From Linum tenue (lineage: Eukaryota > Streptophyta > Magnoliopsida > Malpighiales > Linaceae), in the NCBI GenBank assembly GCA_946122785.1, contig CAMGYJ010000006.1, positions 31,261,168 through 31,325,167 of the forward strand: a DNA stretch of 64,000 bases, in the 5' to 3' direction. The stretch's first letter is position 1; every line of letters begins with the position of its first letter. Below are positions 34,690-47,300 of the stretch, in pieces. Below the pieces are notes generated by a model. The model made no database searches, was not told the origin of the DNA, and was given only the letters and a program-made list of their open reading frames with translations. Position numbers and translations under genes: made by a program.

Positions 34690-35598
34690 TCATAAATAAA
34701 TAAAAAAAACTTAACCAAACACACATAAATAATAATTTTTTTGTCAAGTAAACAAAATATAAATAATAAAATAGAGAGTGACATATATCACATTTGTTTA
34801 AATAAAAATATCTTATTAAACCTTATGAAGTAAATTTTCTACTCATTTTTACTAAAATTGAAAGATAAGTTACAATTTGATGCAAAAATTAAACAAACAT
34901 ACACATAAACAATAATATTTTTATCGATTAAACAAAATATATATGAAAATATAGAAAATAAACATTTGACATTCAAGTACCTTTGAAAATAAACTATATT
35001 ACTTTATAGTTTGTTGCAATGAAACAACTCTTATTCGTAAAGTATATGTCTATAAAATAAAATAAGTATTATTTAGCAAAATGTCATAGTATAATCCTTT
35101 TTTTTTTCAAAGGTATCCCACAGAATGGGAAGAAGCAAGATACAAAATATAATTACAAAACCTCTTCAGGTCAAAATACAAAAGATAAATAGGGAAGAAG
35201 CGTCGGACGATCCAACAACAAGAGGGCTCTTTGTGCCACGATATGGGCAACCCTAATATACCTACGCATTTACCAGAATCCATGTCTGTGCTTCAACCCT
35301 TTTCAGGGAGGAAGTAATGGAAGCCGGAGGATACAAGCATCCTTGTTGATAGCAAAATCAACAAAGACAGACAGCCAGAGAAGCCACTCCATCGTCTGCT
35401 TCACACTCCTATTAGCAGCTCCTCCTGCAAAATCAACAAAGACAGACTGCAAAGCAGCAGAAAAATACCCGAGAAACATTTTCACTCACCAATGGGCCAA
35501 TCAATTTGTAGTAGTCGAGGTTCTCGAAGTCGGAAAAAAAAGAATACCATGCTAAGCCCAGTCGTGGGTAAGCTAAGATAATAGACTACAACCGAAAA

Positions 35599-35633
<35 letters not shown>

Positions 35634-37188
35634 AAAGGCTGAAAACAAGATAAAGTGATAATTTTCTAGCAATCAATAATAATAAAAAGGATGATAGCCA
35701 CTCAATAAAAATAAAAATAAATACCAAGACCGAGGCGCACAACTAGCTACCACGTTGCATGGAAGGGAATAAGATAAGAACCACCCAGCCGAGCCGCCCA
35801 CATCCACCAGTAGAAGAGCCACGCCTGTCAGGCACCTGGCAACAGAAGCGCAAAGCACGAAAAGGAATTTGCCAACGCCTGGGCACTGCGACGGGCAACC
35901 GGCGACCGCTCGGATCGGGACTGGGCCGACTTCCTTCGCACCGCTGTAGAGGATGACGGGCCAGCAACCGGACATCACCCCAGTAGCTGCCAGTAGTCTC
36001 CCGGCGGACTAGCTCCATCCCCGGCCAGTTTTGAGGCCTACAAAACAAACAAACGAAAATCGCCTCTCGATAGCATTGTGAACCCCATGCCAAGGGATTG
36101 AAACAGGTCTAAAAGCCTCAGTCGGAAAGTGGACGACAGAAGCGGAACAACAGATCAACGCGCAAAAGCCATTTGGACGAATACTCGGTACTAAATTTGC
36201 AAAATATTGTAAACCGATCTTTCCACTACTGTTGATAATCGCCAAAAAAACAAAGAACAAAGAGTTAGGAAACCATGGAAACGATGTTCCTGGCGAGGAG
36301 AGGCGCCGCAGCCGCCGTGTAAGTCGATTTCGCCGCTTCAAGATTATGCGGACTAGCTACCACCGCCGAGGGGAGGATCTAGCCCTTAAAGTTGTCTGAG
36401 ACTAACCATTAGTTAGTATTATAACAAAAAAAGGTCATAGTATAATCTTGATCAAGTAGTTACATTTATTTATTTATTTAAAAAAGACTTCTTATTCATT
36501 CAGATCATGTTCTACTTTAAATTCCTCAAATGAAGAGGAATCGCATGTGCAGTAATTTTATAATGTGTCCTAAGTTCACATTAATAATATTTGTGCTATA
36601 TCATGTTGATTGAACAAGCCAACATATAAACAATGACCACAGGTTGAGGTTTAGTCTAAACTTCAAGAATTAACAATTGATACATATTGTATAATATAAT
36701 AAATTTAAATGTCTTGATAAAAAAAAAACTAACATCCAAAATGGAAATGAGTTGAGATTAGAGAATTTAATCATCATGAGGGCTACGGTGTGTGTCAAGT
36801 TTCAATATGGATGAATAAATTGATCCAATACTGAAGTATCTTTACTAAGAATTTCTCACTAAAAAGTCCTAATATTTACAACACAGGTCAAGATTTCGTC
36901 CAAGCTCGAGAACCATGAATGTGTATTGGATTTCCAAAGAACCTAAAATCCCAACCCCTTTCGGGGGCTAAATACCTCTGATCACAACCATAGGTGCCAA
37001 AGAAGAATGAAAAGAAGCCGAAAAATAGCAAAATAGAACATAACCTCCAATGGTTGTTTGACGTTATGGGGGTAAAAGCGGGTTCTCTATCACGGGGGTG
37101 GGGCATAGGCAAGTAGCACCCTTAATATGAGTATTAGGCGAGATAAGATAGGTCTGACGAAGTATCTGGATAATTTTGAGTCTACTAT
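34690..37188. other. Intergenic with decayed repeats
   Basis: AT-rich to about 35100. From 35101 a T-tract is followed by minus-strand sequence with no stable frame, perhaps an old retroelement copy with its tail at 35101. An (AAT)n microsatellite lies at 35598-35630. The GC-rich block 35740-36400 has overlapping ORFs on both strands with no recognisable product. No gene is called. Confidence 0.35.
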
Positions 37189-38751
37189 TGATTCAGGCCC
37201 AAATGTACACAGTTTACCCCTCATTTCTTATTCGTTTAGCTTAGTATTTCATCTTTCCTCGACATATTTTCACGCTAGGTTGTGCTTGTTTTGATACATT
37301 TCAGGTCCTAGCACGTGTGGAAGGGTCGAGGTCGAATTTTGAGATAATTGAAGGTCAAAAAATGCAAAAAGCGAAGAAAAGTCCGAAGTCACAATTGCCT
37401 CCTAACAGTGAAGTGAAGGCGTCCCAGGAAACAGTCGCAGTTCACGGGCGGCCAAGGCAGTTCACGGTCTCTTAAGATCGTGAACTTGGACCACAAACTG
37501 TGAACATCGAGCAGTCCAACGAGGTTCCAGAAGTTACTGACGACAAGGCAGTTCACGGTCTCTAAGACCGTGAACTGGGGCCATTGACCGTGAACCCAGG
37601 AGAGTGAAGCGGTGCGTTTTGGATGACACTGAGTTTATGGACGCGTTTAGGTGTTCACGGCCGTGAACTGGCCAATGCGTCCATGAACTGGTCACTTTCG
37701 GTCAAATATGAAGACAACAGCGAGGAGAGAGAGAAATGAGAGCTGGTTTTTGGGGAGAAATTCAATTCCCTCTCTAGGGTTTGCCCAAAAACACCAAAGG
37801 GAGTTCTAGTGAGAGAGAGAGAGAGAGAGAGAGTGCTAGAGTGATCTTGGGGCATCATTGGAGGCTTGGGTGGAGGATTCAAGCCTAGAAGAAGAAGAAG
37901 ATCTTGAGCTCAAATTTGTAACCCCTCTCTTCTCTCTCTCTAGAAACTCACTCTTTTCTCTTGGGTGTTGTAGATCCCTAACTAATACTTTGTAATTACT
38001 TGTTTAGATTGAATGATTAAGTGTGGGTTTGCATCAATTTGAGTATTAGAGGTGTTTTCATGGTGATTGTGCATGTTTGTGCTTAGCAATCTAAGGGTTG
38101 TGCATAATTGTGCTTAGCAATCTAAGGTTTGTGCACGTTGGTGCCTACTATCTAGGTTAGAGACCCTTGACTCAAGTTTGCATCTAGGTTGGTTGTGATT
38201 AAGCCGCCCAAACTCCTGCTTGAGGGAGAGACCTATGCAACCACTAGTGACTGAGTGAGAGGATCGATCCCGTGACAAATCGACCTCCAGTGAATCCATC
38301 TCGTGACAAATGGATCACTAGTTGCTCCTCCTAGTGGTTCCCCTAGACTTGGTGAGTGGATCGATCCCGTGACAAATCTATCGCTAGTGATTTGATTCCG
38401 TGACAAATCTATCACTAGTTGCTCACCGCCCGCGCTTCACAACCACCTACGCCAGACGACTCCATTCAATCCAACGAGTCATGGTAGCTAGTTAGGGGGA
38501 AGCAACTCCCGGGTGAAGCTCCCTTAGTTAGGATTTTCCTTTATTTACTTTTCTTTGCTTGTTTAGTTTGTAGTTCCGTTAGACCTAAAACCTAAAGTTG
38601 CTTGCTAGATAACAACCTAAACGATTGAAGTAGGGGTACATGGACCGGCCCCGGTCGATATTTAAATACTTGCTCTATACTGCACCCGGCTAGAGTTTAA
38701 AAACTTGGACTCTAGTCGGGATTAATTTGTGGTGTAGTTTCGTGCGAGTCA
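37189..38751 (+). mobile_element. Solo Athila-like gypsy LTR, 1563 bp, target duplication ACTAT
   Basis: Starts TGATTCAGGCCC and ends CGTGCGAGTCA, flanked by exact ACTAT at 37184-37188 and 38752-38756. It matches the reverse complement of the LTRs at 18388 and 54295 (TTCACGCTAGGTTGTGCTTG, GAAGTAGGGGTACATG), so it sits in the opposite orientation. A palindrome cluster of the GTTCACGGCCGTGAAC type lies at about 37440-37690. No internal region remains. Confidence 0.85.
37440..37690. promoter_or_regulatory. Palindrome cluster (TTCACGGYCGTGAA type)
   Basis: Includes GTTCACGGCCGTGAAC at about 37654-37669 and GTTCACGGTCT-cta-AGACCGTGAAC near 37555-37580, plus several halves. It lies before a TATA-like CAAATATG. 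Function inferred from position. Confidence 0.55.
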
Positions 38752-38788
38752 ACTATATATACACACACATATATATACATATATAATA

Positions 38789-39332
38789 TCAAGGTATACT
38801 ATACTTTTGATTTTACTCAAGATACGATAAAAGATAGGTTATGACGAAGTATTTGCATAAATTAGAGGTTAGTGAATTAGGGACTAGAGTTCACCAGGTT
38901 AGGGTATAGTATCATGCCCCAAAAAATTCTGGTTAATTTGGGGTGTAAATAGTAAATCTCAATGGTCGTATGGTAGTGTGAACGCAAGAGTATAGCGTAC
39001 TCCTGTCGCACGCTAGTTTGAACCGTATAGATATGTGTGTGTGTGTGGTTCAGGTTGGCGTACGCTAAATATTATTGTTTTGGTTGACAAATTTTGACAT
39101 AAGTTCTAAATGGGACGTGACAACGACATAATTTATGATTAGAAAACCGAAGCATCACAAGTGAGTGTGCTAAATATTGGAAATTTCCAATATAGACATA
39201 CTACAAACTCTGTTATGAATCAATAACACAAAATAATTAGAAAATCCAAAATGATTTAAACATATAAATAAGTTAATTAATGTAAATTATAAAATAAATC
39301 ACTCCGGCCAACGGGCAGGGTAAAAAAGCTAG
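38789..39332 (+). mobile_element. Candidate non-autonomous Helitron, 544 bp
   Basis: The 3' end has a short GC hairpin (GCC-AACG-GGC, about 39307-39316) and then CTAG at 39329-39332 followed by host T. The 5' end is proposed at TCAAGGTATACTATAC (38789), preceded by A, as Helitrons insert between A and T. The 3' end is well supported; the 5' end is a guess from its typical sequence. No coding. Confidence 0.5.
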
Positions 39333-39339
39333 TTGGTGC

Positions 39340-39570
39340 TTTAATGTACAACTTAAAGTTGTATAATAATGTTAAATGTATAAGTTTAGATTGTACCATA
39401 AAAGAATTTGTACCATTATGTTATGGTACAACTTCACAACTTGAAGTTGTACCATCACATAAAGGTGCAAATTCAAGTTGTACCATAAAAGAATTTGTAC
39501 AAAAAATATAGGTAATCTGAAGTTGTACCATAACATTAAAGGTACAATTTCAAGTTGTACCATAAAAACA
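39340..39570. repeat. Degenerate AAGTTGTACCAT repeats
   Basis: About eight direct and inverted copies of AAGTTGTACCATAA / TTATGGTACAACTT around a variable spacer. It makes an artefactual repeat protein on minus. It adjoins the Helitron candidate. Confidence 0.7.
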
Positions 39571-40029
39571 AAAACCTATAGCACCAATGCTATATAGCAT
39601 TGTAAAATTCCTCTACTATTATCCATTTTCAATTTTTATGTTTTAAGTTTGAATTCTTGAAATAGCACTTAACATTAAAAACAATTCTATATCGCCTTCA
39701 TAAAAAATAAAATAAAAAATTGTATAGTGGTTTTGGTGGAACATACCTCCATGTAATCACACCTGCCTATTACTTTTCTAACTTAGGGAGGATGAGGTGA
39801 TTAACATCCATACGCACCCTAAGGAATCATCCATCGTGGTTCGTGGAGCATGTGATAATTATGGGTATTGACATATACGGATGCAGAGGAAGACGAAGTG
39901 CATGGAAATGGAAGGAGCAAAAGTAGCTTTGTGGCCGTCGTACATAACCAAACGGACCTAATCCTTCATTGATGCCACTAAAAACACCAAATTTTGATGT
40001 TACAAAATGCCATATCTTGTACAGTTGTC
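39571..40029. other. Intergenic and presumed 3' UTR of UROD
   Basis: No coding region. The part near 40029 should be the 3' UTR of the decarboxylase gene read on minus. Confidence 0.5.
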
Positions 40030-42222
40030 CTAGTATCTGAGTCCTTTGGCGACCTCGAAAAAATGAGCAACGTTCTCCTCTGGTGTCCCTACTACAATCC
40101 CATGCCCCAGGTTCAATATATGTTTCCCCTTGCCAGCCTTCCTCACTACATCGTTGATCCGGTTGGTGATGAACTCTTTCGAACCGAAAAGAACACCTGG
40201 ATCCACGTTTCCTTGGACTGCTACATCTTTCCCCAATCGTCGCCTGCCTTCCGCCATGTCCACCGTCCAATCCAAGCTAACCACGTCCACTCCGGTCAGA
40301 GCTAGCCTCTCGAGCAAGCCTCCGGATCCGCTTGCATAAAGGATCAGAGGAAGGTTTGGGTGGGTTTGTTTTACAGTGTCGACTATCTGCTTCAAGTATG
40401 GGAGACTGAACTCCTCGAAATCAACTGGACTGAGTTCGGTGGCCCACGAGTCGAAGATTTGAACAGCCTGAGCTCCATTGTCAGCTTGATATTGAATGTA
40501 CTTAGCCATGGAAGTTGTAAATTTCTGAAGCAATGCATGGAGAACCTACAGAGCGAGCTTAGATAAGTAAATGAAAAATAAAAACAAAATTTGGACTGTG
40601 CTGAAGCTTTACATTCGAAAGAACTCTCTCGATTGAAATGCTTGCATAAATTACCTTGGGCTGAGAGAAAGCCAACCGTTTTATTTTGCTGAAGTGTTTT
40701 GACGAACCGCCTTCAACAACGTAAGATGCAAGGGTAAAAGGAGCACCAACAAAACCCAGCACAGCGGCTTGGTTATCAACCTGCGAAGGTTTAAGTTAGA
40801 AAAAAAAAAACAGTTAAAAAGGCTGCTGCCTGATGGCCTCTTTGTCAGTGAACTGAACTAGTAAAGTATCATCAGGATGACAGTGGTTCTGACATGTAAA
40901 AAGGAAAAGGAAAGATAAATAAGTTGGTACCTCTTTCCGCAAGATTGTCAATGCTTCCCCAACATACGGAACCGACTCATCAGGGACAAACTCTCTCACG
41001 AGATCGACATCAGCAGATGTTCGTAAGGGGTTGAAGATAACAGGACCCTTTCCTTTTACAATGTCGAAAGGTATGTTCATGCCAGAAAGCGGAGTCAAGA
41101 TATCAGAAAATAAAATAACCTGCCAAATCAACAACAGAAAGGAAATATGGAGAACTGAGATAAGTCTCGTTGATGGGGTGGTTCAAGTCAAGATAGCTAG
41201 ATTTCAAGTAGGGAAAGACATCAAACGATCTTGTTATAACTCAAAAACTTCTTGACTAGATAACCAAAACATGGACTGCAAGTCATCTTACCCCATCAGG
41301 CTTAAAAACTTTCCAGGGTTGTAGTGAGATTTCAACTACAAGATCAACATTTTCTGATCTTTCGCGGAAAGAAGGATGCTTCTCACATATCATTTGGTAA
41401 CTCTGCACAAAGAAAGAAATGGACAGACGAGTGAGACCCATGACAATGTTTCAAATCTACATACCAGAAAAACAATAATAACAGGACAAAGAAAGAGTCA
41501 TCAAAGCAGACTGTCAGCACCTTGATGCTACAAACTAGTAATCGCAAGATAAAATGTTCAAAGGACAGAAATGAAGCTGCATAGACCTGCCTTCATATAC
41601 CGCCCAGCCTGCCGCATAAGCCAAACTGGGGGTCTCTCAACATCCAGTCCTCTAACCGCATTTAGCAGAAGGGGTTCAGCAGCCGAGACAGCTTTTGGTT
41701 CTGCTACAGTTCCTGAACGAGAAGTTTAACCAGCAATGCAATTAGAACAAGAGAATGAAGAGAAAAGCCTCATAACGCCAACAGGCTGTGTATATAGGCA
41801 TTCGCTTTCTTCCATAACCCTACCATTACCAGTCTTTGCCAATTGAGTTTAAACTACAATATGTTCGCTACTAAACTGGGGAACCTGTAATCATATTTTC
41901 CACCACATTATTGAGTTCTTTCGCTCGCAAATTGAACAATCGACATCTCACCATGAGAATTGTGGAAATATTGTTACAGCGGCGGGAAAGAAAGAAGGGA
42001 AAAAAAAAACTATACCTGGAATAGCATTGGTTATCCTAAACTGATGAGGATGAAGATAAGAAGGGGGTTGAAGTTACCTTGAACCGCACAGCGGACGACG
42101 CAAGGAGGCTTAGGTGAAGCAGAGATTCTCGTCGGAGGGAAAGACGGGGAGAGAGCCGAGAAAGAAGGACTGACAGAGCTAACTGCTCCTCCTAATCCTC
42201 CACCACAGACAATGGCAGACAT
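40030..42222 (-). CDS. UROD: Uroporphyrinogen decarboxylase, plastid, 402 aa, six exons
   Basis: Converts uroporphyrinogen III to coproporphyrinogen III by removing four carboxyl groups, in the tetrapyrrole (haem and chlorophyll) pathway in plastids. Exons on minus: 42222-42078, 41712-41591, 41402-41292, 41119-40931, 40780-40655, 40545-40030; all junctions keep frame and total 1209 nt with stop. Residues 1-45 are Ser/Pro-rich like a chloroplast transit peptide. Signature motifs are [13 protein letters not shown] (about 76-88), [11 protein letters not shown] with the catalytic Asp at about 132, [12 protein letters not shown], and NLGHGI with a conserved His near 379. Length fits plant HEME1/HEME2. 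The intron after residue 89 appears to start with GC (AAG|GCAGGT) rather than GT. Intact; no paralogue in the window. Confidence 0.96.
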
Positions 42223-42740
42223 CGTGAAAGCAGAAGGTGAAGCAAATCCCAGAAATCCCTAAACAGCTTCTTCAACTTCAACTTCAACTTCAACTTCAAT
42301 TGAACCGGTCAAATAGCAGAGGCTTTCCCCGCTGCTTGGGAGCTGTATCAGGCGATCAAAATAAGAAATTGGTCAGCGGGTGGATTTGAAATTTCAGTTC
42401 CGGCGTCTCCACATCTTGAGACACTGGTAGGAGATGGATGTGAAATGTTTTAGAATAGGATAAGGCACGAGATCCGGTCTAGAAGAAGGAGAGAAAGAAA
42501 AAAATAACTAAAGAAAAGAAAAGAGGACAATACAGACAAAATGGTTCAAAACCCGGACAAAATGGCTCGGGTTTGTGCGATCCGAACAGTGGGCCCGAGC
42601 ATAGCGTTCACCCAGCCAATTGTGTGCCTGCGGATCCGATCCAGACGATACCGTTAGCCACAAGCCCACAACCATTAGAGAGGGAGAATCAGATCATTTT
42701 ACCGTCTCATTTGTAACCTCCAATTCTATATGTATTCTAA
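42223..42740 (-). promoter_or_regulatory. UROD 5' UTR and promoter region
   Basis: Just upstream of the ATG (read on minus) is a TTGAAG hexamer repeat (about 42267-42300, seen as CTTCAA on plus). The region to its right to the MITE at 42741 should hold the promoter. No specific element can be named. Confidence 0.45.
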
Positions 42741-43091
42741 GGGGTCGTTTGCTTCAAGGATTTAGACGTGGGATTTGGTTCTCAAATCCAACACATGAAG
42801 GATTTGTCCAAAAGCCATTGTTTGTTGAGCCAAAATGGAGGGTACCAAATCTGTGGGGTACATTGATTTGGGGCTCCAAATCCGTGGGCCCCACGGATTT
42901 GTAAATCCCACCTCATACCTTGGGATTTGGAGACAAGTTGAAAAACCATCAAATCCATGATAAAAATAGCTCAACAAACAAAAGATTTCCTCAAATCCAT
43001 AATGTCCAAAATCTCTAATAAATCCCAAGGTTTTTAATTAGCAAATCCATGACAAAACCCTCGTTATAAAATCCTTGAAGCAAACGATCCC
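42741..43091. mobile_element. Tourist-like MITE (PIF/Harbinger), 351 bp
   Basis: Terminal inverted repeats GGGGTCGTTTGCTTCAAGGA and TCCTTGAAGCAAACGATCCC, one mismatch within the 20 bases, flanked by TAA on both sides (42738-42740, 43092-43094). A 3-bp TAA duplication is typical of PIF/Harbinger. No coding. It lies in the upstream region of the UROD gene. Confidence 0.88.
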
Positions 43092-43636
43092 TAAATGCAG
43101 GATACAACGTTCTTTTGACTCGTTTTAATTGCAGAATGCATATATAGAGAATGCATAGAATATTATGTATACTTAATCTCACCTTCTTTGTGAGATTTAG
43201 TATTCATAATTCATTTCATGTATAATCCATGCATTATTTTATGTTTTTCTAAACAAAGTATTCTTAAAACCCACACATTTTTAGTATGCACATAATCTTA
43301 AGGCAAAATACACTTTCATAGCCACAATTTTCACATTTGTAACAAATATAGTCATAATTTTTGAAAAACACAAAATATTCACTTCCGTCCATTCCTTTAA
43401 CTATGTCACTTAACAGTATGACTGGATTGACAGAAAATGATGAATTGGCGATGACTGTACTCCTAGATCTCTCTTTATTTAATTAAGTTAAATAAAACAT
43501 CACAAAATAAAATCTCTCCTTACACGTAACCATCACATTTTCCTATCACTGCCACCTGGTCCATCATGCTCCCTCAATCTGCCACCCCTCGACAAGGAGC
43601 TTTACCGGGTAACACGGAACCGAATCCAAAAGAAAG
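43092..43636. other. AT-rich spacer
   Basis: No gene recognised. The right end may be the decayed gag end of the Athila-like remnant. Confidence 0.4.
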
Positions 43637-44983
43637 ATGTCAAGCGGTAACTCTAAGAAGTGGCCGACCATTGAAGGAAGTTCCAAGACCAATATCTCGA
43701 GCTCCTTTGAGATAAATACAAAGGGAAGTTGTGCAAGAAGAGAGAGTGTTGAAAAGGAAGAGATAGTCTGTACCAAGATCAATGAGGAAGAAGAAGAAGT
43801 TCCTAAGAAGCCCCGACCATCTGAATATATTCCAAAGGTTCCATATCCTAAGAGATTGTTTGAAAGTGACTTACATCATGAAAGTGCTCAATGGAAGGAT
43901 AACTCTCAAGCAACTTAAGGTAACCGTTCCTTTCTTGGAGATGTTTATAAAGATTCCCAAAAATACAAAATTCTTGAAGAAAATCTTGTATGGAAAGAGG
44001 AAAATGGAAGAAGTTGCTATGGTTACCATGAGTGAAGTCGCTTCTACATCTATTGGTTATGAAGGCATACCACCGAAGATGAGAGATCCGGGAGTATTCA
44101 ATATTCCTTGTACGTTCGGCTGCAGAACCTTTTGGAATCCTTTTGCTAACTTGGGTTCGAGCATCAACATCATGCTTACACAAATCTATAAAGAGCTCGG
44201 ACTTGGTCCACTCACTCCACAAAGCATGAAGATCAAGCTAGCCAATCAATCTATTGCTATGCCTTGTGGCATAGTTGAGAATGTCTTGGTAAAATGTGCT
44301 CATTTTGTCTATCCCGTGGACTTTGTCATTCTAGACATAGAATGGTGTATTGATGCGCCAATCATTCTTGAAGACCATTCTTGGCTATGACGATGACAAT
44401 TATTGATGTTAGCAAAAGCCGGAGTATACTAAGGTTTGGCGAGGAGGAGATTCATTACAAGATGACTTCACTTTCCAAATCTCATACTTATTCCAAATGG
44501 GAAGATGTGGAGAAGGATTGTGAACCGGTTACTCCTCCACCAACACCACCTTCTAGTCCCGAGATTGAATGGTTTCCGGTGGATACAAGAAGCAATGAGA
44601 ATGGCAATTCCAAGAAAATGCAAGAGTTGCTTCTCGTTTCCCATCCAGCCAAGTTAGATTAGAGGAAACTTCATAAGTTCGAGTTTGAGACAATGTATCC
44701 CAAGGCCAAGATGCAAGACAAGATCAAGAAGAACGATGGAAGTAAACTACTTTCCATTGAGGAAAACATAAAATTTGCGGAGTGCTACAAGCCAATCACA
44801 GATGAGGAATTTGGAGCAAGGAAGCTTAGTTTCTTCAAACATCATCAACCAGCCAAACAATTCTTTGGGTTGCTAGCAACAGACGAGGCTGTCGAGAGAC
44901 TTCATGGTCTCCAACTTGGGCTTCATCACAAGTTTGAATACTATGATGCATCAAGTGTGGTGGATGGAGCTATCCCGAGTTAG
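43637..44983 (+). pseudogene. Athila-like polyprotein remnant (retropepsin region)
   Basis: Parallels the protease ORF at 22184-23509: EYIPKVPYPKRLF, LKVTVPFLEMFIKIPK, the protease with NLGSS in place of DLGAS, then GIVENVLVKCAHFVYPVDF and a changed LILGRPFLA region. Frames shift near 43880 and 44375, and a TAG lies at 44660-44662. After it the frame runs on to 44983 with DEEFGARKLSFF and LATDEAVERLHGL. The loss of the catalytic Asp and the frameshifts make it non-functional. No reverse transcriptase or integrase is present between protease and the final stop. Confidence 0.82.
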
Positions 44984-45029
44984 CTTGCCAAGGGAAAGTC
45001 CGGCGAAAAAGACTTCAAAGACGTGCTAA

Positions 45030-45045
45030 TTGGGAGGCAACCCAA
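45030..45045 (+). promoter_or_regulatory. RNA stem-loop after the last stop codon (second copy)
   Basis: TTGGG-AGGCAA-CCCAA: 5-bp stem, 6-nt loop, 46 nt after the stop at 44983. Same loop and spacing as 22122-22139, but the stem bases differ on both sides so that pairing is kept. Confidence 0.6.
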
Positions 45046-45505
45046 CAATTTTGGTTTGCGTATCTTTCTTATTGATTAATTTGTTAAAGTTAGGAACTGA
45101 TTAGTTTAGATGATAAATGATGGAACTTTAGCCCTTGTCGTGACTTAATTGCTTGAATGAATGTCGTGATGATGATTGAATTCTTAGGTGTGTTTGAAAG
45201 TTGATCATTGACAAAAAGGGTCAAGATTGCGATCTCGAGGTTAAAGATCGCGGCAAAGATCTTTGTACCCCATGCCATGATCTAGCCCATCCCTATTTAA
45301 GAAGCATCCCTATTGAAGTATTTCTTAATTTCTTGGATTAGTATCATGTCTCCAAGCAAGATAAGGTACTATTTCCCATTTTTCTATCATTTAAGTACCT
45401 TAACTAGGTCAAAATGTGTTTGAATGCAAAGTGAACTTTGGTCCTTTTTAGTGCAATGGCATGATTCCTTTATGAAGTAGGATTACTATTTATGCTTTCA
45501 ATGTA

Positions 45506-45566
45506 ATGTTATGTTATGTTATGTTATGTTATGTTATGTTATGTTATGTTATGTTATGTTATGTTA
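45506..45566. repeat. (ATGTT)n microsatellite
   Basis: Twelve or so perfect copies of the 5-bp unit. Confidence 0.95.
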
Positions 45567-45815
45567 ATTGGGGACCTTGTTGGGCTATTTTGACTTAGTT
45601 TAGTTGTTCTCAAAGTTTGCCCACCAAGGGTTCGAAAGAAATTCCCCAATCACATATCATTCAATGTCTTTAATCCTATACTTTGCAATTGAATGTATAT
45701 GCTTATGAATGAACCTTGCATGCATGATTTTGGTTTATTTTTTAAGATTGATTTTTATTTATGATAGTTAAACATACTTCCATATCGATGCTCCCTTTTT
45801 CAATACATGTTCTTT

Positions 45816-45830
45816 CTTAAGTGTGGGAGT
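45816..45830 (+). other. Polypurine-tract-like motif
   Basis: CTTAAGTGTGGGAGT, like the two tracts of the 8.1-kb element (19807-19822 and 21334-21350). It lies inside the remnant, not next to an LTR. Confidence 0.45.
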
Positions 45831-46083
45831 GCATAGATATTTGCAAGAGTGCTACTTCTAAGTTCAATTGTCAATATTAAGTGGATTAATGGTGTTTATG
45901 TACATTTGGTACTACACTTCTTTTATAGGATATCCCACAAGTATAAAGGCATGGTCCGAGGAGAGAGTTCTCGGCCGATGGAGAACTCCAACTCCCCGAG
46001 CACCCACTATGGTTCATAAAAGAAGAGGAGTAAACCCAGCCAAAAAGAAGCGATCACTGAGGCATCGAATCCACCTCCACAAC

Positions 46084-46803
46084 TAGGGGTGAAAGTTTGG
46101 GTTGCGGGTTGTGGATAACCCCCAAACCGCACCAACCCGCACCCATCATGGGTAGTGAGTTGGGTGTGGGTAGTAAAATAATAACTTTTGTGGTTAGTGG
46201 TTACCCACTATCTACCGCGACTAACACACAAAATCCTCAATAACCACACTAATTATATTTATTTACTAATAATAATTTATAATATAATAGTATGTGAAAA
46301 GTGGGAAGCAAAAAACTAAAGTAGCCACATAATCAAATACACATCTAAGCAATTTTAAGTTAGAATTTTTTTAGTTTATAAAACACTATAATCGATAGAC
46401 TGGAAAATAATCGAATCATTAAAAGTTACCACCTTTAGTAACTTTTATCTGTATGTTTTTACTTTTGTGTGAAAGAAAATGCAAGATCATATATGAAATT
46501 ACAACTCTCTGACACAAAAGTTGAATACCAAACTCGGAAAAAAAAAATCTCCACGTTGAGTAAGATCGATATAAAAAATTATATCTCCATGAACGACACA
46601 ATTGTATATCACTATAGTCTTGCTACGAACAACAAATACATTGGTGGCGACCTCAACTCCATACTTGCAAAGATGGATTTTTGCGGGTAATCACACCCAA
46701 CCCGCAGTGGGTAGTGGTTATCCACTAACCACTGCGGTGCGGGTTTCGGGTAGCATAATTGAAAATTTGTGAGTGTGGGTACCCGCCCCAATTTCCACCC
46801 CTA
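46084..46803. mobile_element. Non-autonomous hAT element, 720 bp, target duplication TCCACAAC
   Basis: Ends TAGGGGTGAAAGTTTGGG and CCCCAATTTCCACCCCTA are imperfect inverted repeats. Exact 8-bp duplications TCCACAAC lie at 46076-46083 and 46804-46811. Subterminal repeats of GGGTAGTGGTTA / TAACCACTACCC type lie at both ends. No transposase. It interrupts the decayed Athila-like element. Confidence 0.93.
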
Positions 46804-46811
46804 TCCACAAC

Positions 46812-47300
46812 CACCTTTGAAGTAACCTACTGAAGATCAATTGATTGTACAAGATGAATTTGGAGTTGCTATGGATAATATCCTTCATTACTACCTAGAA
46901 GGTATTCTGAACCGCTTCACCAGCTAACTCTTATGGCTCCAAGATCTTCCCTCGGGAGAGAGCACCTGTCTCAATTGGGTTCTCTTCGCTTAGCTGGGGA
47001 TTGAGGAAGTCATTAAGGCTAGAATCAACAAGCCGGAGTGGTTGAAGTTGCTAAGCATTCAGGAGAACGCCTATATAGAGTGCTCGTGTTGGAGTTCCTT
47101 AGAACACTCACTATTCAAGATCTACGAGGTACTGCAGATAAGAGAACAACATTGAATTAAGACTCAGAGAAGAGCATCGCCAGATGTCGATTCAGGAGTT
47201 CACAAGAGCTTTAGATACATATCCAGCGGATTTTGTGGATTCTTTGGATGACTTTGCTACCTTGACTAGAGAGAAGGGTTGTAGACTCCAGTTTGAGAGA
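46812..47300 (+). pseudogene. Remnant of an Athila-type 3' ORF
   Basis: Reading across several frame breaks, pieces such as EEVIKARINKPEWLKLL and EHRQMSIQEFTRALDIYPADF resemble the ATHILA ORF-1-like proteins encoded downstream of pol in this lineage. The leading part (about 45997-46075) lies on the other side of the hAT insertion. No intact frame. Confidence 0.5.

Noticed and set aside
35673..36341. GC-rich block with ORFs on both strands as a gene
   Set aside because: No recognisable domain or exon structure; more likely old repeat sequence.
39372..39563. Minus ORF rich in Trp-Tyr-Asn-Leu repeats
   Set aside because: Translation of the AAGTTGTACCAT repeats, not a protein family.
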